A stretch of DNA of 64,000 bases from Halobellus litoreus. Its GTDB lineage: Archaea > Halobacteriota > Halobacteria > Halobacteriales > Haloferacaceae. The stretch spans positions 310,001 through 374,000 of the forward strand of contig NZ_JANHAW010000003.1 in the NCBI RefSeq assembly GCF_024464595.1, read 5' to 3'. Positions 52,902 through 61,230 of this stretch are shown here, piece by piece (position 1 is the first letter of the stretch; every line of letters begins with the position of its first letter). The notes beneath the pieces are model-generated. The model was not told the DNA's origin, did no database searches, and worked only from the letters and a program-made list of their open reading frames with translations. A program made the translations under genes and the position numbers.

Positions 52902-53168
52902 CTACGATGACGGTCGCCACATTGCGGTGACGACGCCGTCGTCGGTTTCGACGGTTTCGTAGACGATCCCCTGATCGTCGAGCTTCGGGAAGAGGAACTG
53001 CGGGACGCGATCGTTGAGTTGGACGAAGACGGTCGACTCGTCGAGGTCGGCGAGGCGGTTCATCGTCTCCTGCAGTGGCTCCGGCGGCGGGAGTTCGCGC
53101 GCGTCCAGGAAGTCGACGGCCCGATCGGACGACACGTCGACGTCCGCCAGGTAGGCTTCGGGATCCAT
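52902..53168 (-). CDS. DUF2249 domain protein 1
   Basis: An 88-residue protein matching DUF2249: VDFLDARELPPPEPLQETMNRLADLD, then VFVQLNDRVPQFLFPKLDDQGIVYETVE. These small proteins are frequent in denitrification and nitric-oxide-response loci of bacteria and archaea. Their task is not settled; metal-cluster repair or delivery is often suggested. ATG 53168 is supported by the 12-bp box ending exactly 38 nt upstream. A second DUF2249 gene lies at 63205, also boxed. It is divergent from the radical SAM gene. Confidence 0.88.
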   Translation of the reverse strand: MDPEAYLADVDVSSDRAVDFLDARELPPPEPLQETMNRLADLDESTVFVQLNDRVPQFLFPKLDDQGIVYETVETDDGVVTAMWRPSS

Positions 53169-53206
53169 ACTCGGGGAGACGGGAGCGAACAGCACGTAAT
53201 CGACGC

Positions 53207-53251
53207 CGAATATGTTCTGTCGCGAGGGGCGTCGTCGGGCGAACCTGTTCG
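53207..53251. promoter_or_regulatory. Denitrification boxes 4 and 4b, one per divergent gene
   Basis: AGAACATATTCG on the minus strand (53207-53218) lies 38 nt before the DUF2249 start at 53168. A second, perfectly palindromic variant CGAACCTGTTCG (53240-53251) lies 38 nt before the radical SAM start at 53290. Each divergent gene thus has its own box at the same distance. Confidence 0.75.
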
Positions 53252-53289
53252 GCGTAGCATCCTGGGAGAAGGCAGCGTAATCCGGACGT

Positions 53290-54420
53290 ATGAGCACTCC
53301 ACCACACCGCACCGGATCGACGAACGCTGCGCCGGACCCGCGCTCGATAGACACCGACGACCGGCCGTTCGTCCTCGTCTGGGAGGTCACGCAGGCGTGC
53401 GACCTCGCCTGCGACCACTGCCGCGCGGACGCCCAGCCCGCTCGGCATCCGAGGGAACTGACCACGACGGAGGGAAAGCGGCTGCTCGACCAGGCGCGGG
53501 AGTTCGGCGGGGGGCAACTCGTGGTCCTCTCCGGCGGCGACCCGCTGGCGCGGCCGGATCTGCTCGAACTCGTCGAGTACGGCACGGAGATCGGGCTCCG
53601 AATGACGCTGACGCCGAGCGGGACGTCGTCGCTCACGCCCGCCGTCGTCGAGGACCTCGCGGACGCGGGGATCAGACGGATGGCGCTGAGCCTCGACGGC
53701 GCGTCGGCGGAGACCCACGACGACTTCCGGGGCGAATCGGGGAGCTTCCAGCAGACGGTCGAGGCCGCGAAGGCAGCGCGAGCGGTCGGGCTTCCGCTAC
53801 AGATCAACACGACCGTCTGCGCGTCGACCGCCGGAGAACTACCGGCCCTGCGGGATCGCGTCTCCGACCTGGATGCGGTCCTCTGGTCCGTGTTCTTCCT
53901 CGTTCCCGTCGGTCGGGGTCGGCTGCTGGATCCGGTGTCGTCGGAGCGCGCCGAGGAGATACTCGCGTGGCTCTCGGAGGTGACCGAGGAGTCAGACTTC
54001 GGCGTGAAGACGACCGAAGCACCGCACTACCGGCGCGTCGCGATCCAGCGGCGGCGTGACGCGAGCGAGGCCCCGGCGGCGGACGACATCGGTCGTCGCC
54101 TCGGCATCACCGCCGGCGACGGCTTCGCGTTCGTGAGCCACACCGGAGAGCTGTATCCCTCGGGGTTCCTCCCGGCGTCGGCGGGATCGGTCCGCGATGG
54201 GACCCTGACCGAACGCTACCGCGACAGCGACCTCTTCCGATCGCTCCGGGACCCGGACGCACTGGGCGGGAAGTGCGGAGCGTGTGAGTTCCGGCACGTC
54301 TGCGGCGGCAGTCGGTCCCGGGCCTACGCGCACACTGGGGATCCGACGGCGAGCGATCCGCTGTGTGCGTACGTTCCGGAGGGATACGAGGGTCCGATGC
54401 CGCCCGGCCGGGCGGACTGA
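53290..54420 (+). CDS. Radical SAM/SPASM protein of the denitrification locus
   Basis: A 376-residue radical SAM enzyme. The [4Fe-4S] cluster motif CDLACDHC (Cys37, Cys41, Cys44) and the SAM-binding LSGGDPLARPDL are near the N terminus. A C-terminal SPASM-type Cys set (CGACEFRHVCGG and a last Cys near residue 361) binds auxiliary clusters. It resembles the TIGR04053-like group related to heme-modifying enzymes (AhbC/NirJ). Because nitrite reductase here is the copper type, a heme d1 role is unlikely. Its palindromic box at -38 makes it a regulon member with an unknown substrate, perhaps a heme or peptide. Confidence 0.9.
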   Translation: MSTPPHRTGSTNAAPDPRSIDTDDRPFVLVWEVTQACDLACDHCRADAQPARHPRELTTTEGKRLLDQAREFGGGQLVVLSGGDPLARPDLLELVEYGTEIGLRMTLTPSGTSSLTPAVVEDLADAGIRRMALSLDGASAETHDDFRGESGSFQQTVEAAKAARAVGLPLQINTTVCASTAGELPALRDRVSDLDAVLWSVFFLVPVGRGRLLDPVSSERAEEILAWLSEVTEESDFGVKTTEAPHYRRVAIQRRRDASEAPAADDIGRRLGITAGDGFAFVSHTGELYPSGFLPASAGSVRDGTLTERYRDSDLFRSLRDPDALGGKCGACEFRHVCGGSRSRAYAHTGDPTASDPLCAYVPEGYEGPMPPGRAD

Positions 54421-54476
54421 GGATATCTCCGCCTCTGGGGGCTCGGTTGCGTCGTGCCCGAAGTGAGTCGCAACCG

Positions 54477-55400
54477 TCACTCGAGAGTGACCGTCCCATA
54501 CCGGCGGTCGAGCAGGTCGATCGCGTCCCCCAGATCGAACTGGTTCCGTTCCACCCGCTCCAGTGCCCGCGTCACGGTCGGATCGAGTGTCGGTCCGAGG
54601 ATGAACACTGCACCGCCAGTGGCGGTCGTCCGAAGAACCCACCGCGCGTAGGACTCGATCGGTCGAACATGGAAGTCGACTAATACGACGCCGACGCGCC
54701 AGGCCTGCTCTCGGGCCTCGGCCAGCGTGAACAGCGAGACAGTTTCGTCGAAGCGGCCCAGCGCGGTATCGATCTCGTCAATCCCCGGCGCATAGAGGTC
54801 AGCCAGCGCCTCCTGCTGTGCGTCGACGAGTTCCGCCAGGATCTCGTTGATCGCCCGATGGTCGTCGCGCTTTCTCTCGCGGTGCGGGTCGATACCGACG
54901 TCGCGGATGGTGAGCGCGAGATCGTAGTTGATGTGGGCGTTGATTCCGAGAAACGCGTCCTGAGCGACGAGTGCGTCGCCGGCTACCGCAGTCCCGAACG
55001 CGATACGCCACGGTTCGGGTACCGCCTGAGTCCGGCGCTCTTCGAACGCCAGAAAGGCGTCCCTGTAGTAGTTCGCGAACGTCAGTGTGTAGGTCCGCAT
55101 CCACTCGGAGTCGGCGAATCTTCCCCTCCCGATGCTCTGTTGCACCGCACGGGTCATCGCAGTGTAGATCGTCAGGAAGACCGCCCGTCGGTCGTTCCGG
55201 CGGCGCAACAGCTCCTTGAGCCGTTCGAGCCGATCCCGCGCTCCGGAGAGGGATTCGTAGGGGTCGGCGACGAGATCGACGAGATCCTGATCAGTCTCGC
55301 GGGAGCGATCGAGCGTCACCGCGTCGCGGCGGGCAGCGAGGTAGATCGCTCGAAGCCGTCGGGGATCGAGCAGCGTTGCGACCGTAGTATAAGGCGGCAT
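54477..55400 (-). CDS. DUF5995 family protein
   Basis: A 307-residue, largely helical soluble protein. The core DAFLGINAHINYDLALT, with charged residues after it (GIDPHRERKRDDH) and the later AWRVGVVLVD helix, matches DUF5995. The conserved His and Asp residues suggest a metal or hydrolase-like site, but no activity is known to me. ATG 55400 is chosen because a GTG-started extension adds only eight residues. It converges with the radical SAM gene and has no denitrification box, so it is probably not in that regulon. Confidence 0.72.
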   Translation of the reverse strand: MPPYTTVATLLDPRRLRAIYLAARRDAVTLDRSRETDQDLVDLVADPYESLSGARDRLERLKELLRRRNDRRAVFLTIYTAMTRAVQQSIGRGRFADSEWMRTYTLTFANYYRDAFLAFEERRTQAVPEPWRIAFGTAVAGDALVAQDAFLGINAHINYDLALTIRDVGIDPHRERKRDDHRAINEILAELVDAQQEALADLYAPGIDEIDTALGRFDETVSLFTLAEAREQAWRVGVVLVDFHVRPIESYARWVLRTTATGGAVFILGPTLDPTVTRALERVERNQFDLGDAIDLLDRRYGTVTLE

Positions 55401-55592
55401 ACACTGTCGTATGCCACCACGCATAGCGTCGGCAAGTAGCTACTGGGAAGAACGGCACAGAAGTGTTCGCACCGCCCTGGGGGGACGACGCTCTCCACTG
55501 GCACTCCCCAGTTGTCACACTCGTTCGAGCGCTGTTCCACGGTGCTGCGGCCCGCCGGAAGTGATTAAGTGCCTGATTAGTAATTAATAAAT

Positions 55593-56150
55593 ATGAAGGA
55601 TACAAAGAGCGGTTCCGCCGTCGGAGACGGTGGGACTGATGCCGACACGAGCCGGCGGAGCGACGACGTGAACCTCTGGGACGTCGTCCGCGTTCCGTTC
55701 GACGCGATCCGGAAGGGCTACCGGGAACTGCGGAAGGTGCTGTTCACCGCGTCCCGACCGACGGGAGAGTATCTCGTCGTCGATGAGTCGATCGAGACGA
55801 TCGAGCGCCACCTCGGAAAACAGAGCTACGCGCCGAACTGGGAGTTTTCCTACTACGAACGCGGCGAGGTGCTCAACCTCGCACGGGTGGTCTACGAGCG
55901 TGCCGAGGCCGGCGGCGAAACCAGAGTCTGGTGGCAGACCCACGTCCGTGGCTGGAAGAACGACGCGGGACAGATCGAACTCCACGGCCACTGGGAGCTC
56001 GAACCGACCGAGAACGGGAACTTACACATCGACGGCGTCGGGTTCTCCTTCGAGCGGGGGATGGAAAACTTGCGGTCGGCCCTCGACGAGTCCGATCTCG
56101 AATACGAATCGACGACGATCGAACTGAACTCCGGCCGGGATCACGCCTGA
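55593..56150 (+). CDS. Unknown haloarchaeal protein (185 aa)
   Basis: An acidic soluble protein. A charged N-terminal ~25 residues are followed by an amphipathic helix (LWDVVRVPFDAIRKGYRELRKVLF). A beta-rich domain comes next (YLVVDESIETIERHLGKQSYAPNWEFSYY... in parts, then RVWWQTHVRGW and IELHGHWELEPTENGNLHIDGVGF), and a short helix ends the protein. The alternating strands rich in aromatic and charged residues suggest a lipocalin- or START-like barrel, but I do not recognise the family. An AT-rich leader (TTAAGTGCC then TAATTAATAAAT) directly precedes the ATG and probably holds the TATA box. Confidence 0.6.
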   Translation: MKDTKSGSAVGDGGTDADTSRRSDDVNLWDVVRVPFDAIRKGYRELRKVLFTASRPTGEYLVVDESIETIERHLGKQSYAPNWEFSYYERGEVLNLARVVYERAEAGGETRVWWQTHVRGWKNDAGQIELHGHWELEPTENGNLHIDGVGFSFERGMENLRSALDESDLEYESTTIELNSGRDHA

Positions 56151-56340
56151 GGGGGTCGGTTCGGCGACTCCAGCCGCGTGAACCGCGGGCTACCGGCGAA
56201 TGCCACCGTTTGCGGGCTCGAAATCCAACGACAACTGGCCAGAGCACCGCCGGGGAGAAAAATATCGAACCGCACCTGCTGTGGTTTGTATCAACGTCGG
56301 ATAATAAATGGTAACACTGCACATCCCGTTGGGGTAGATA

Positions 56341-56438
56341 TGGTCGCAACGAATCGACACGTTCGGACGGCGACGCCGGAAGAAGAGAACCGGGAGTGTC
56401 CGCATAACTGGCAGCAGAAACGCGCCGCAAGGAGCTAA
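56341..56438 (+). CDS. Possible 32-aa leader protein before the membrane gene
   Basis: ATG 56341 opens a 32-codon charged ORF with one Cys-Pro-His (ECPHNW) and a basic C terminus, ending 4 bp before the next gene's ATG at 56443. ATAATAAATGG (about 56301-56311) lies 30-40 nt upstream as a possible TATA box. The ribosome binding site of the next gene (AAGGAG) is inside its last codons, so translation may be coupled. The remaining part of this 292-bp gap shows nothing else. Confidence 0.35.
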
Positions 56439-56442
56439 GGTT

Positions 56443-56814
56443 ATGGCGTTCCCGGACCTCGCGGTCAACGCCATCTATACGATTCTCTGTTTAGTGCCGG
56501 GATTCATCAGCGTGAAGACGCTGACCTACATCGGAGACCTCGATACGGATATGAGCGAGTTCGAGAAGTCGACGTGGAGTTTCATCGCGAGCGGCGTCTC
56601 GCTGTCGGTGACGTACTTTGCGTACGTCGCGTGGACGACCGTCACGACCGGACGCTTCGTGCTGATTCGCTCGCTCGACATCACCTGGATAGAGGTCGTG
56701 ACGATCTATCCGGTCCTGCTTTTGGTGGCGGCCGTAGTGGGATACCTCAGCGCGAAGGTGTTCGTCCGCACCCTCGGTAACCCGACGGGCCCCCGGCCCG
56801 AGAATGTCCAGTAG
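56443..56814 (+). CDS. Small membrane protein, DUF6338-like
   Basis: A 123-residue protein with three membrane helices. The start AIYTILCLVPGFISVKTLTYIGDLD, then MSEFEKSTWSFIASGVSLSVTYF, resembles the beginning of DUF6338 proteins (a helix with PGF followed by a conserved EF..S/T-rich second helix), of unknown function. AAGGAG lies about 9 nt before ATG 56443. It converges with the nitric oxide reductase gene (80 bp apart) and has no denitrification box. Confidence 0.6.
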   Translation: MAFPDLAVNAIYTILCLVPGFISVKTLTYIGDLDTDMSEFEKSTWSFIASGVSLSVTYFAYVAWTTVTTGRFVLIRSLDITWIEVVTIYPVLLLVAAVVGYLSAKVFVRTLGNPTGPRPENVQ

Positions 56815-56893
56815 GAGTAGTCGGAAACGACTTCACGGCGATATCGTCGGGGCGGAGAAAGAACAAACGGAGAGCGGCCGCTCGTGGTGGCCG

Positions 56894-59176
56894 TCAGTCG
56901 TCGCTCAACACGCCCTCCGCCACGGCCATATCCTCGACGGCCGGGTCGTCCTCGGAGCGCCGGAGGACGAACCGCTTTCTCAGGAGGTCCGCCGCGTAGA
57001 TGGCGGTCCCGACGATGATGAGCGTGTCACCGGGGAGCCGCGCCCAGAACAGCGTCTGGACGATCGGCTGTTCGTAGAAGGCGAGGCTCCGTCCGGCGGC
57101 GTAGCCCTGGGTGAACACCGTCTCGAGCTGGAGGAACCCGACCGGGAGGACGGAGACGAACACCATCAGCGCGAGGCCGACGTTCCAGCACCAGAACGCC
57201 GCGCGGAGCCAGGAGCCGTCCCAGCGCTCGGGGTCGATCGAGAGCTGGAGCATGTACGTCACCATCCCCAGCGCCAGGAAGCCGAACGCGCCGAACATCG
57301 CCGCGTGGGCGTGGCCGACGGTGAGGTAGGTCCCGTGCTCGTAGTAGTTGATGAGCGGGAGGTTGATGAAGAACCCGAGGACGCCCGCGCCGACGAAGTT
57401 CCAGACCCCGCTGGCGACGATGAACAGGAACGGGAGCCGGTAGGGGAACTCGTCGACGGTCATCGCGCTGTACTGCCCGAGCGCCTCGTAGAGGATGAAC
57501 ACGAGCGGGATGAGCTCCAGCGTCGAGAAGACGCTCCCGATCGGCACCCACATATCGGGCATCCCGACCCACCAGTAGTGATGCGAGACGCCGATGACGC
57601 CGGTGCCCATCACGAGCAGCGCCTGCAGCATCACCGCCTTCTCCGCGCTGCGGCGCGAGAGGAGGTTCATCGAGACGAGCGTCAGCCCGATGATGGCGAC
57701 GATGAAGAACTCGAAGGCGCCCTCGACCCACATGTGGACGACCCACCAGCGCCAGAACTCCGTGACGGCGATGTTCGTCGAGGGCGTGAAGAGGAATCCG
57801 GCCGTGAACAGCAGCGCGATCGATCCGCCGGCGTAGAGGATCATATGGGCGAGCCCGTAGATCGGCTCGCGGTCGAGCAGCGGCTTCAGCCCCCTGACCG
57901 CCAGCACCGCCCAGATGCCGAAGCCGAGGAGGATGCCGCCCTGCCAGAGCTTGCCGACCTCCAGGTATTCGAGTCCCTCGTTGCCGAGCAGCCACCAGAG
58001 CTGGTCGCCGATGTAGCCGTTCGACCCGAGCCAGATGCCGGCGAGTCCGCCGACGACGACCACGACGATGGCGGCCAGGAGGCCGTTGACGTACGTCGAC
58101 TGTCGCTTCGGCTCGTGGCCGGTTAGGAGCGGCGGGAGGAACAGCCCCGCGCCCAGCCACGTCGCCGCGATCCAAAGGATCCCGAGGTCGATGTGCCAGG
58201 TCTTCGCGATGGCGAACGGGAGCAACTGGAGAATGTGAACGCCGAAGATCTCCTCGATGCCGAAGAACCCGGCGCGCTCGATGTAGAAGTGCGCGAGCAG
58301 GCCACCCAGGAGCACCTGCGCGAGGAACAGCCCCGCCGCGACCGGGACGAACCGGAGCGCGGCGCGCTGGCTCGGGAAGACGCTCACGTCGCCGGGCTCG
58401 GGGACCGAAATGCCCGCCGCCTCGGGTTCGGGAAGTTCGACGGATCGATAGAGCCAGATGCCGGCTCCCGCGCCCGCGACGAGAAGCACCATCGCGATGA
58501 CGCTCCAGGTCATCGCGGCGGGCGTGGCGTCGTTACCCGCGCCGGGCTGGTAGGGCCAGTCGTTGGTGTAGGAGTGGGAACTCCCCGGGCGGTCGGTGTG
58601 GGAGAACCACGCGGTCCACATCGCGAAGTCCGCGAACTGGCGCGCGTCGGACGCGGAATCGATCATCCCCTCGCCGACGCCGCGCTCGTGTGAGCCCTCG
58701 TGGTACCGCTGAACGTACTCCTCGCGGACCTGCTCGTGGGCGTACAACTCCGCGGCCGAATAGCGGATCGCACCGCTCTCGTAGGACTCATCGAGGTCCT
58801 GCTGGACGACGTCGGCAACGGCCGCCTGACGCTCGGAGCTGAGGTCGGCGTAGCCGTCGCCGTACCGCTCCTGCGCGTAATAGTCGCGCATATGTTGCAC
58901 TTTCAACTCCAACGCGTCGGCGGTGTAGTCGGCGCCGTAGTACGCGCCGTTGCCCAGGATCGAGCCGTGATTCATCAGACCGTTCCGCTGGAACGTCCGC
59001 TTGCCGTCGCGAATCTGTTCGTCAGTGACGACGACGTCGCCGTCGGGGCCGACAACCTGCTCGGGGATCGGCGGTGCCTCTTCGTACGCGAACCACGCCC
59101 CCGTGCCCATCACGGCGAGGTTGAAGACGAACACGACGGCGATGGCTTTCGCGATGGTCTTACGTCGTATCTGCAT
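56894..59176 (-). CDS. norZ: Quinol-dependent nitric oxide reductase (qNOR)
   Basis: A 760-residue single-subunit enzyme that joins two NO to N2O with electrons from quinol. The first ~230 residues form a membrane helix and an external domain like NorC but without a CxxCH heme site, as expected for quinol-type NOR. The rest is a heme-copper-oxidase fold of twelve helices. VHMWVEGAFEFF and SHHYWWVG (metal-site and heme ligands) and VGHAHAAMFGAFGF near residue 625 are visible. It should remove the NO made by NirK. The 12-bp box lies 67 nt upstream in reverse orientation. Confidence 0.96.
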   Translation of the reverse strand: MQIRRKTIAKAIAVVFVFNLAVMGTGAWFAYEEAPPIPEQVVGPDGDVVVTDEQIRDGKRTFQRNGLMNHGSILGNGAYYGADYTADALELKVQHMRDYYAQERYGDGYADLSSERQAAVADVVQQDLDESYESGAIRYSAAELYAHEQVREEYVQRYHEGSHERGVGEGMIDSASDARQFADFAMWTAWFSHTDRPGSSHSYTNDWPYQPGAGNDATPAAMTWSVIAMVLLVAGAGAGIWLYRSVELPEPEAAGISVPEPGDVSVFPSQRAALRFVPVAAGLFLAQVLLGGLLAHFYIERAGFFGIEEIFGVHILQLLPFAIAKTWHIDLGILWIAATWLGAGLFLPPLLTGHEPKRQSTYVNGLLAAIVVVVVGGLAGIWLGSNGYIGDQLWWLLGNEGLEYLEVGKLWQGGILLGFGIWAVLAVRGLKPLLDREPIYGLAHMILYAGGSIALLFTAGFLFTPSTNIAVTEFWRWWVVHMWVEGAFEFFIVAIIGLTLVSMNLLSRRSAEKAVMLQALLVMGTGVIGVSHHYWWVGMPDMWVPIGSVFSTLELIPLVFILYEALGQYSAMTVDEFPYRLPFLFIVASGVWNFVGAGVLGFFINLPLINYYEHGTYLTVGHAHAAMFGAFGFLALGMVTYMLQLSIDPERWDGSWLRAAFWCWNVGLALMVFVSVLPVGFLQLETVFTQGYAAGRSLAFYEQPIVQTLFWARLPGDTLIIVGTAIYAADLLRKRFVLRRSEDDPAVEDMAVAEGVLSDD

Positions 59177-59201
59177 ACACGAGGACCTTCGAGAGGCAGT
59201 T

Positions 59202-59255
59202 CAAACAAAAAGCGCGTCAGTTCCCGAAGCCGTCGACGCGGGGCGAACATATTCG
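59202..59255 (-). promoter_or_regulatory. norZ promoter: TATA-like element plus denitrification box 5
   Basis: On the minus strand TTTTTGTTTG (about 59202-59212) is a weak TATA. CGAACATATTCG on the plus strand (59244-59255) is reversed relative to norZ and starts about 37 nt from the TATA centre, the same geometry as for nirK. Bases 59256-59400 show no gene. Confidence 0.7.
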
Positions 59256-59400
59256 GCTCGGAAGCGGCCGTGGTCACGGTGGTGGTGGGATCGGCGCCTA
59301 CCGTCGGCGGTGAGCTCGACGGACTCACGTCGACCGTAGACTCGGCGGACGGACCTTCGAGACCGTCGACAGAGTCTCGTCGACGCCCGCGACTCCCGCG

Positions 59401-60555
59401 CTACACCTCGTAGCCCGCGTACTCCATCAACTGCGCGAAGATGTCAGTGTCCATCGCGTCCTCGTAGACGACGCCGCCGAGCATCCCGCCGGGGTAGAAC
59501 CCGCCGTTCATCACGTGGTTCACCTTGTGGCAGTGCAGCAGGTAGATACCGGGCTCGGCGTCGGCGGTGAACTCGATGGTGTGCCGCTCCGCGGGCGCGA
59601 CGTTCGTGACGTCCATCCCGTGACGCGCGTTCTCCGGAATCTGCCCTCCGTCTTTCTCAACGCGCTCGAACCGGTGGTTGTGGATGTGGATCGGGTGGCT
59701 CATATAGCCGTTGTTAGCGAGGTGAAGCCGGACCTGATCGCCCTCGCTGACGATGATCGGCGATCCGTCCTCCGGATGGAGCGTCCGCGGCGCGCTCTTG
59801 CCGTTGATCGTGAAGACGTCGGGATTGCGGTTCCGCGGGTCGTAGCGCACGTCTTCGCCGGCCATCTGCCGCGGGAGCCGGGAGTCCCAGTCCTTCATCG
59901 TCATAAAGTACTCCCGGTCGGCGGGCTCGTAGCCCTCCGGATCGACCCGGAACACCCCGTACATTCCCATTTCGATGTGCCTGTGGGTCTGGTAGTGGCA
60001 GTGGTACAGGTGCGTGCCCGGGACGTTCGCGGGAATGGTGTAGGTGTGTTTCTCGCCGGGGTCGACCCGGATGCCCGTCGTCGTCGGGACGCCGTCGTCC
60101 TTCCAGGCTTTCCGGACGCCGTGGAAGTGGAGCGTGTGCGGACGCATCCCCTCAGTGTTGTCGAGCGTCACCTCCATATCGCTGCCCTCGGTCGTCCGAA
60201 GTATCGGACCCGGGACGCTCGGCTCGCCGTCGTCGGCCTGGAACGCCCAGACCTGCGGGAGTTCGACGGGGCCGCCCATCGAATCCAGCGGGTGTGCGGA
60301 GTGCCGCGCCGGAAGTGACTTCAGTGTCACCGACCCGCCTTGCTCGTCGACGTTCACGACTTCCGGCGGACTGGTCGACGGTAACGATCCCCCTTGCGAC
60401 GCCGCCGCGTCGGTCCCCTCCTGCATCGCGGCCTGCGTCCGCTCGTTCGTCGGCGCGGTACAGCCAGCGAGTCCGAGAACGCCAGCACCGCCCGTCGCAG
60501 CCAGGAACTCGCGTCTGGACATCGTCGAACCGGGTGCGCCTACGTATCTGCTCAT
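59401..60555 (-). CDS. Two-domain multicopper oxidase, Tat lipoprotein
   Basis: A 384-residue protein of two cupredoxin domains. The copper motifs are HTLHFHG, HLYHCHYQTHRHIEMGM, HPIHIHNHRF and HCHKVNHVMNGGF, so type 1 and trinuclear sites are probably complete. The N terminus has a twin-arginine motif (SRREFLAAT) and lipobox LAGC (Cys32). ATG 60555 is preferred to ATG 60522 because the 12-bp box then lies 67 nt upstream, the same as for norZ. It is not NirK. It might oxidise copper(I) or small reductants, or pass electrons in denitrification. Confidence 0.9.
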   Translation of the reverse strand: MSRYVGAPGSTMSRREFLAATGGAGVLGLAGCTAPTNERTQAAMQEGTDAAASQGGSLPSTSPPEVVNVDEQGGSVTLKSLPARHSAHPLDSMGGPVELPQVWAFQADDGEPSVPGPILRTTEGSDMEVTLDNTEGMRPHTLHFHGVRKAWKDDGVPTTTGIRVDPGEKHTYTIPANVPGTHLYHCHYQTHRHIEMGMYGVFRVDPEGYEPADREYFMTMKDWDSRLPRQMAGEDVRYDPRNRNPDVFTINGKSAPRTLHPEDGSPIIVSEGDQVRLHLANNGYMSHPIHIHNHRFERVEKDGGQIPENARHGMDVTNVAPAERHTIEFTADAEPGIYLLHCHKVNHVMNGGFYPGGMLGGVVYEDAMDTDIFAQLMEYAGYEV

Positions 60556-60583
60556 TACGTTCGTCGCTGGGGGGCTGACGGTC

Positions 60584-60634
60584 GTATAAGGTCGACGCGG
60601 TTCCAGCACAGCCGGAGGGTATCGAACATATTCG
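60584..60634 (-). promoter_or_regulatory. Multicopper oxidase promoter: TATA box plus denitrification box 6
   Basis: CTTATAC (minus strand, 60584-60590) is the same TATA heptamer as at nirK. CGAACATATTCG (plus strand, 60623-60634) is 32 nt beyond it. The divergent HTH gene at 60768 is 133 nt away and may or may not use the box. Confidence 0.75.
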
Positions 60635-60767
60635 GGGGAGGGCGGAACCCGCACCGAAGCCAACGGTCGGCAATGAGACTGACTCGACGAAACACAGCGT
60701 TTAGGACGCTTCGCCAGCGAACGTCGGATCGGACCGTCGGTCTCTCGGGAGGCGACTAACGAAACGA

Positions 60768-61136
60768 ATGTCTTCGAACCCACTGTCTGAGGCGCTCGAA
60801 CCGGACTTCGACACCGTCTTCGGCGCGCTCACGAGCGAGCAGTGTTGGGACGTCCTCCGGTCGCTCGACTCTCCCCGAACGGCGGCGGAGATCGCGAGCG
60901 AGTGTGACCTCCCGCGGTCGACCGCCTACGCGAAACTCGAATCGATGGTCGAGGCGGGACTGTTGCGGAAACAGGCCGGTGAGGACGCCGCCCGCTACGT
61001 GATCGACTTCGAGGAGGTGGTCGTGACCTACCCGAACGGCGACCTGGAACTCACTGTCGAACAGCCCGCTCGGTCCGCCTCCGACCAGCTGTCCGAGCTG
61101 TGGGACGAGGTCAGAGCCGAGACGAGCACGGACTAG
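60768..61136 (+). CDS. Winged-helix transcriptional regulator (TrmB/ArsR-like)
   Basis: A 122-residue DNA-binding protein. The winged helix covers about residues 15-75 (LDSPRTAAEIASECDLPRSTAYAKLESMVEAGLL). It is followed by a beta wing (YVIDFEEVVVTYPNGDLELTVE) and an acidic C-terminal helix likely to dimerise. There are only two Cys (EQCWDV and SECDLP), not an obvious metal or Fe-S site. GGGAGGCGAC lies 18-24 nt before the ATG. It is divergent from the multicopper oxidase and converges with the halocyanin gene, so it may control one of them. Confidence 0.88.
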   Translation: MSSNPLSEALEPDFDTVFGALTSEQCWDVLRSLDSPRTAAEIASECDLPRSTAYAKLESMVEAGLLRKQAGEDAARYVIDFEEVVVTYPNGDLELTVEQPARSASDQLSELWDEVRAETSTD

Positions 61137-61230
61137 CGTTCGTTACCGGGGGGTTCGCTCGAAGCCACTCGCTCGGTTGAGGCCCCAAAAGTGTCAGTTA
61201 TGTCATACTCGCGCCGGATCATAGAGGCGA

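Noticed and set aside
53290-54420. Heme d1 biosynthesis (NirJ) for the radical SAM protein
   Set aside because: The nitrite reductase of the locus is the copper type and no other heme d1 gene is present in the window.
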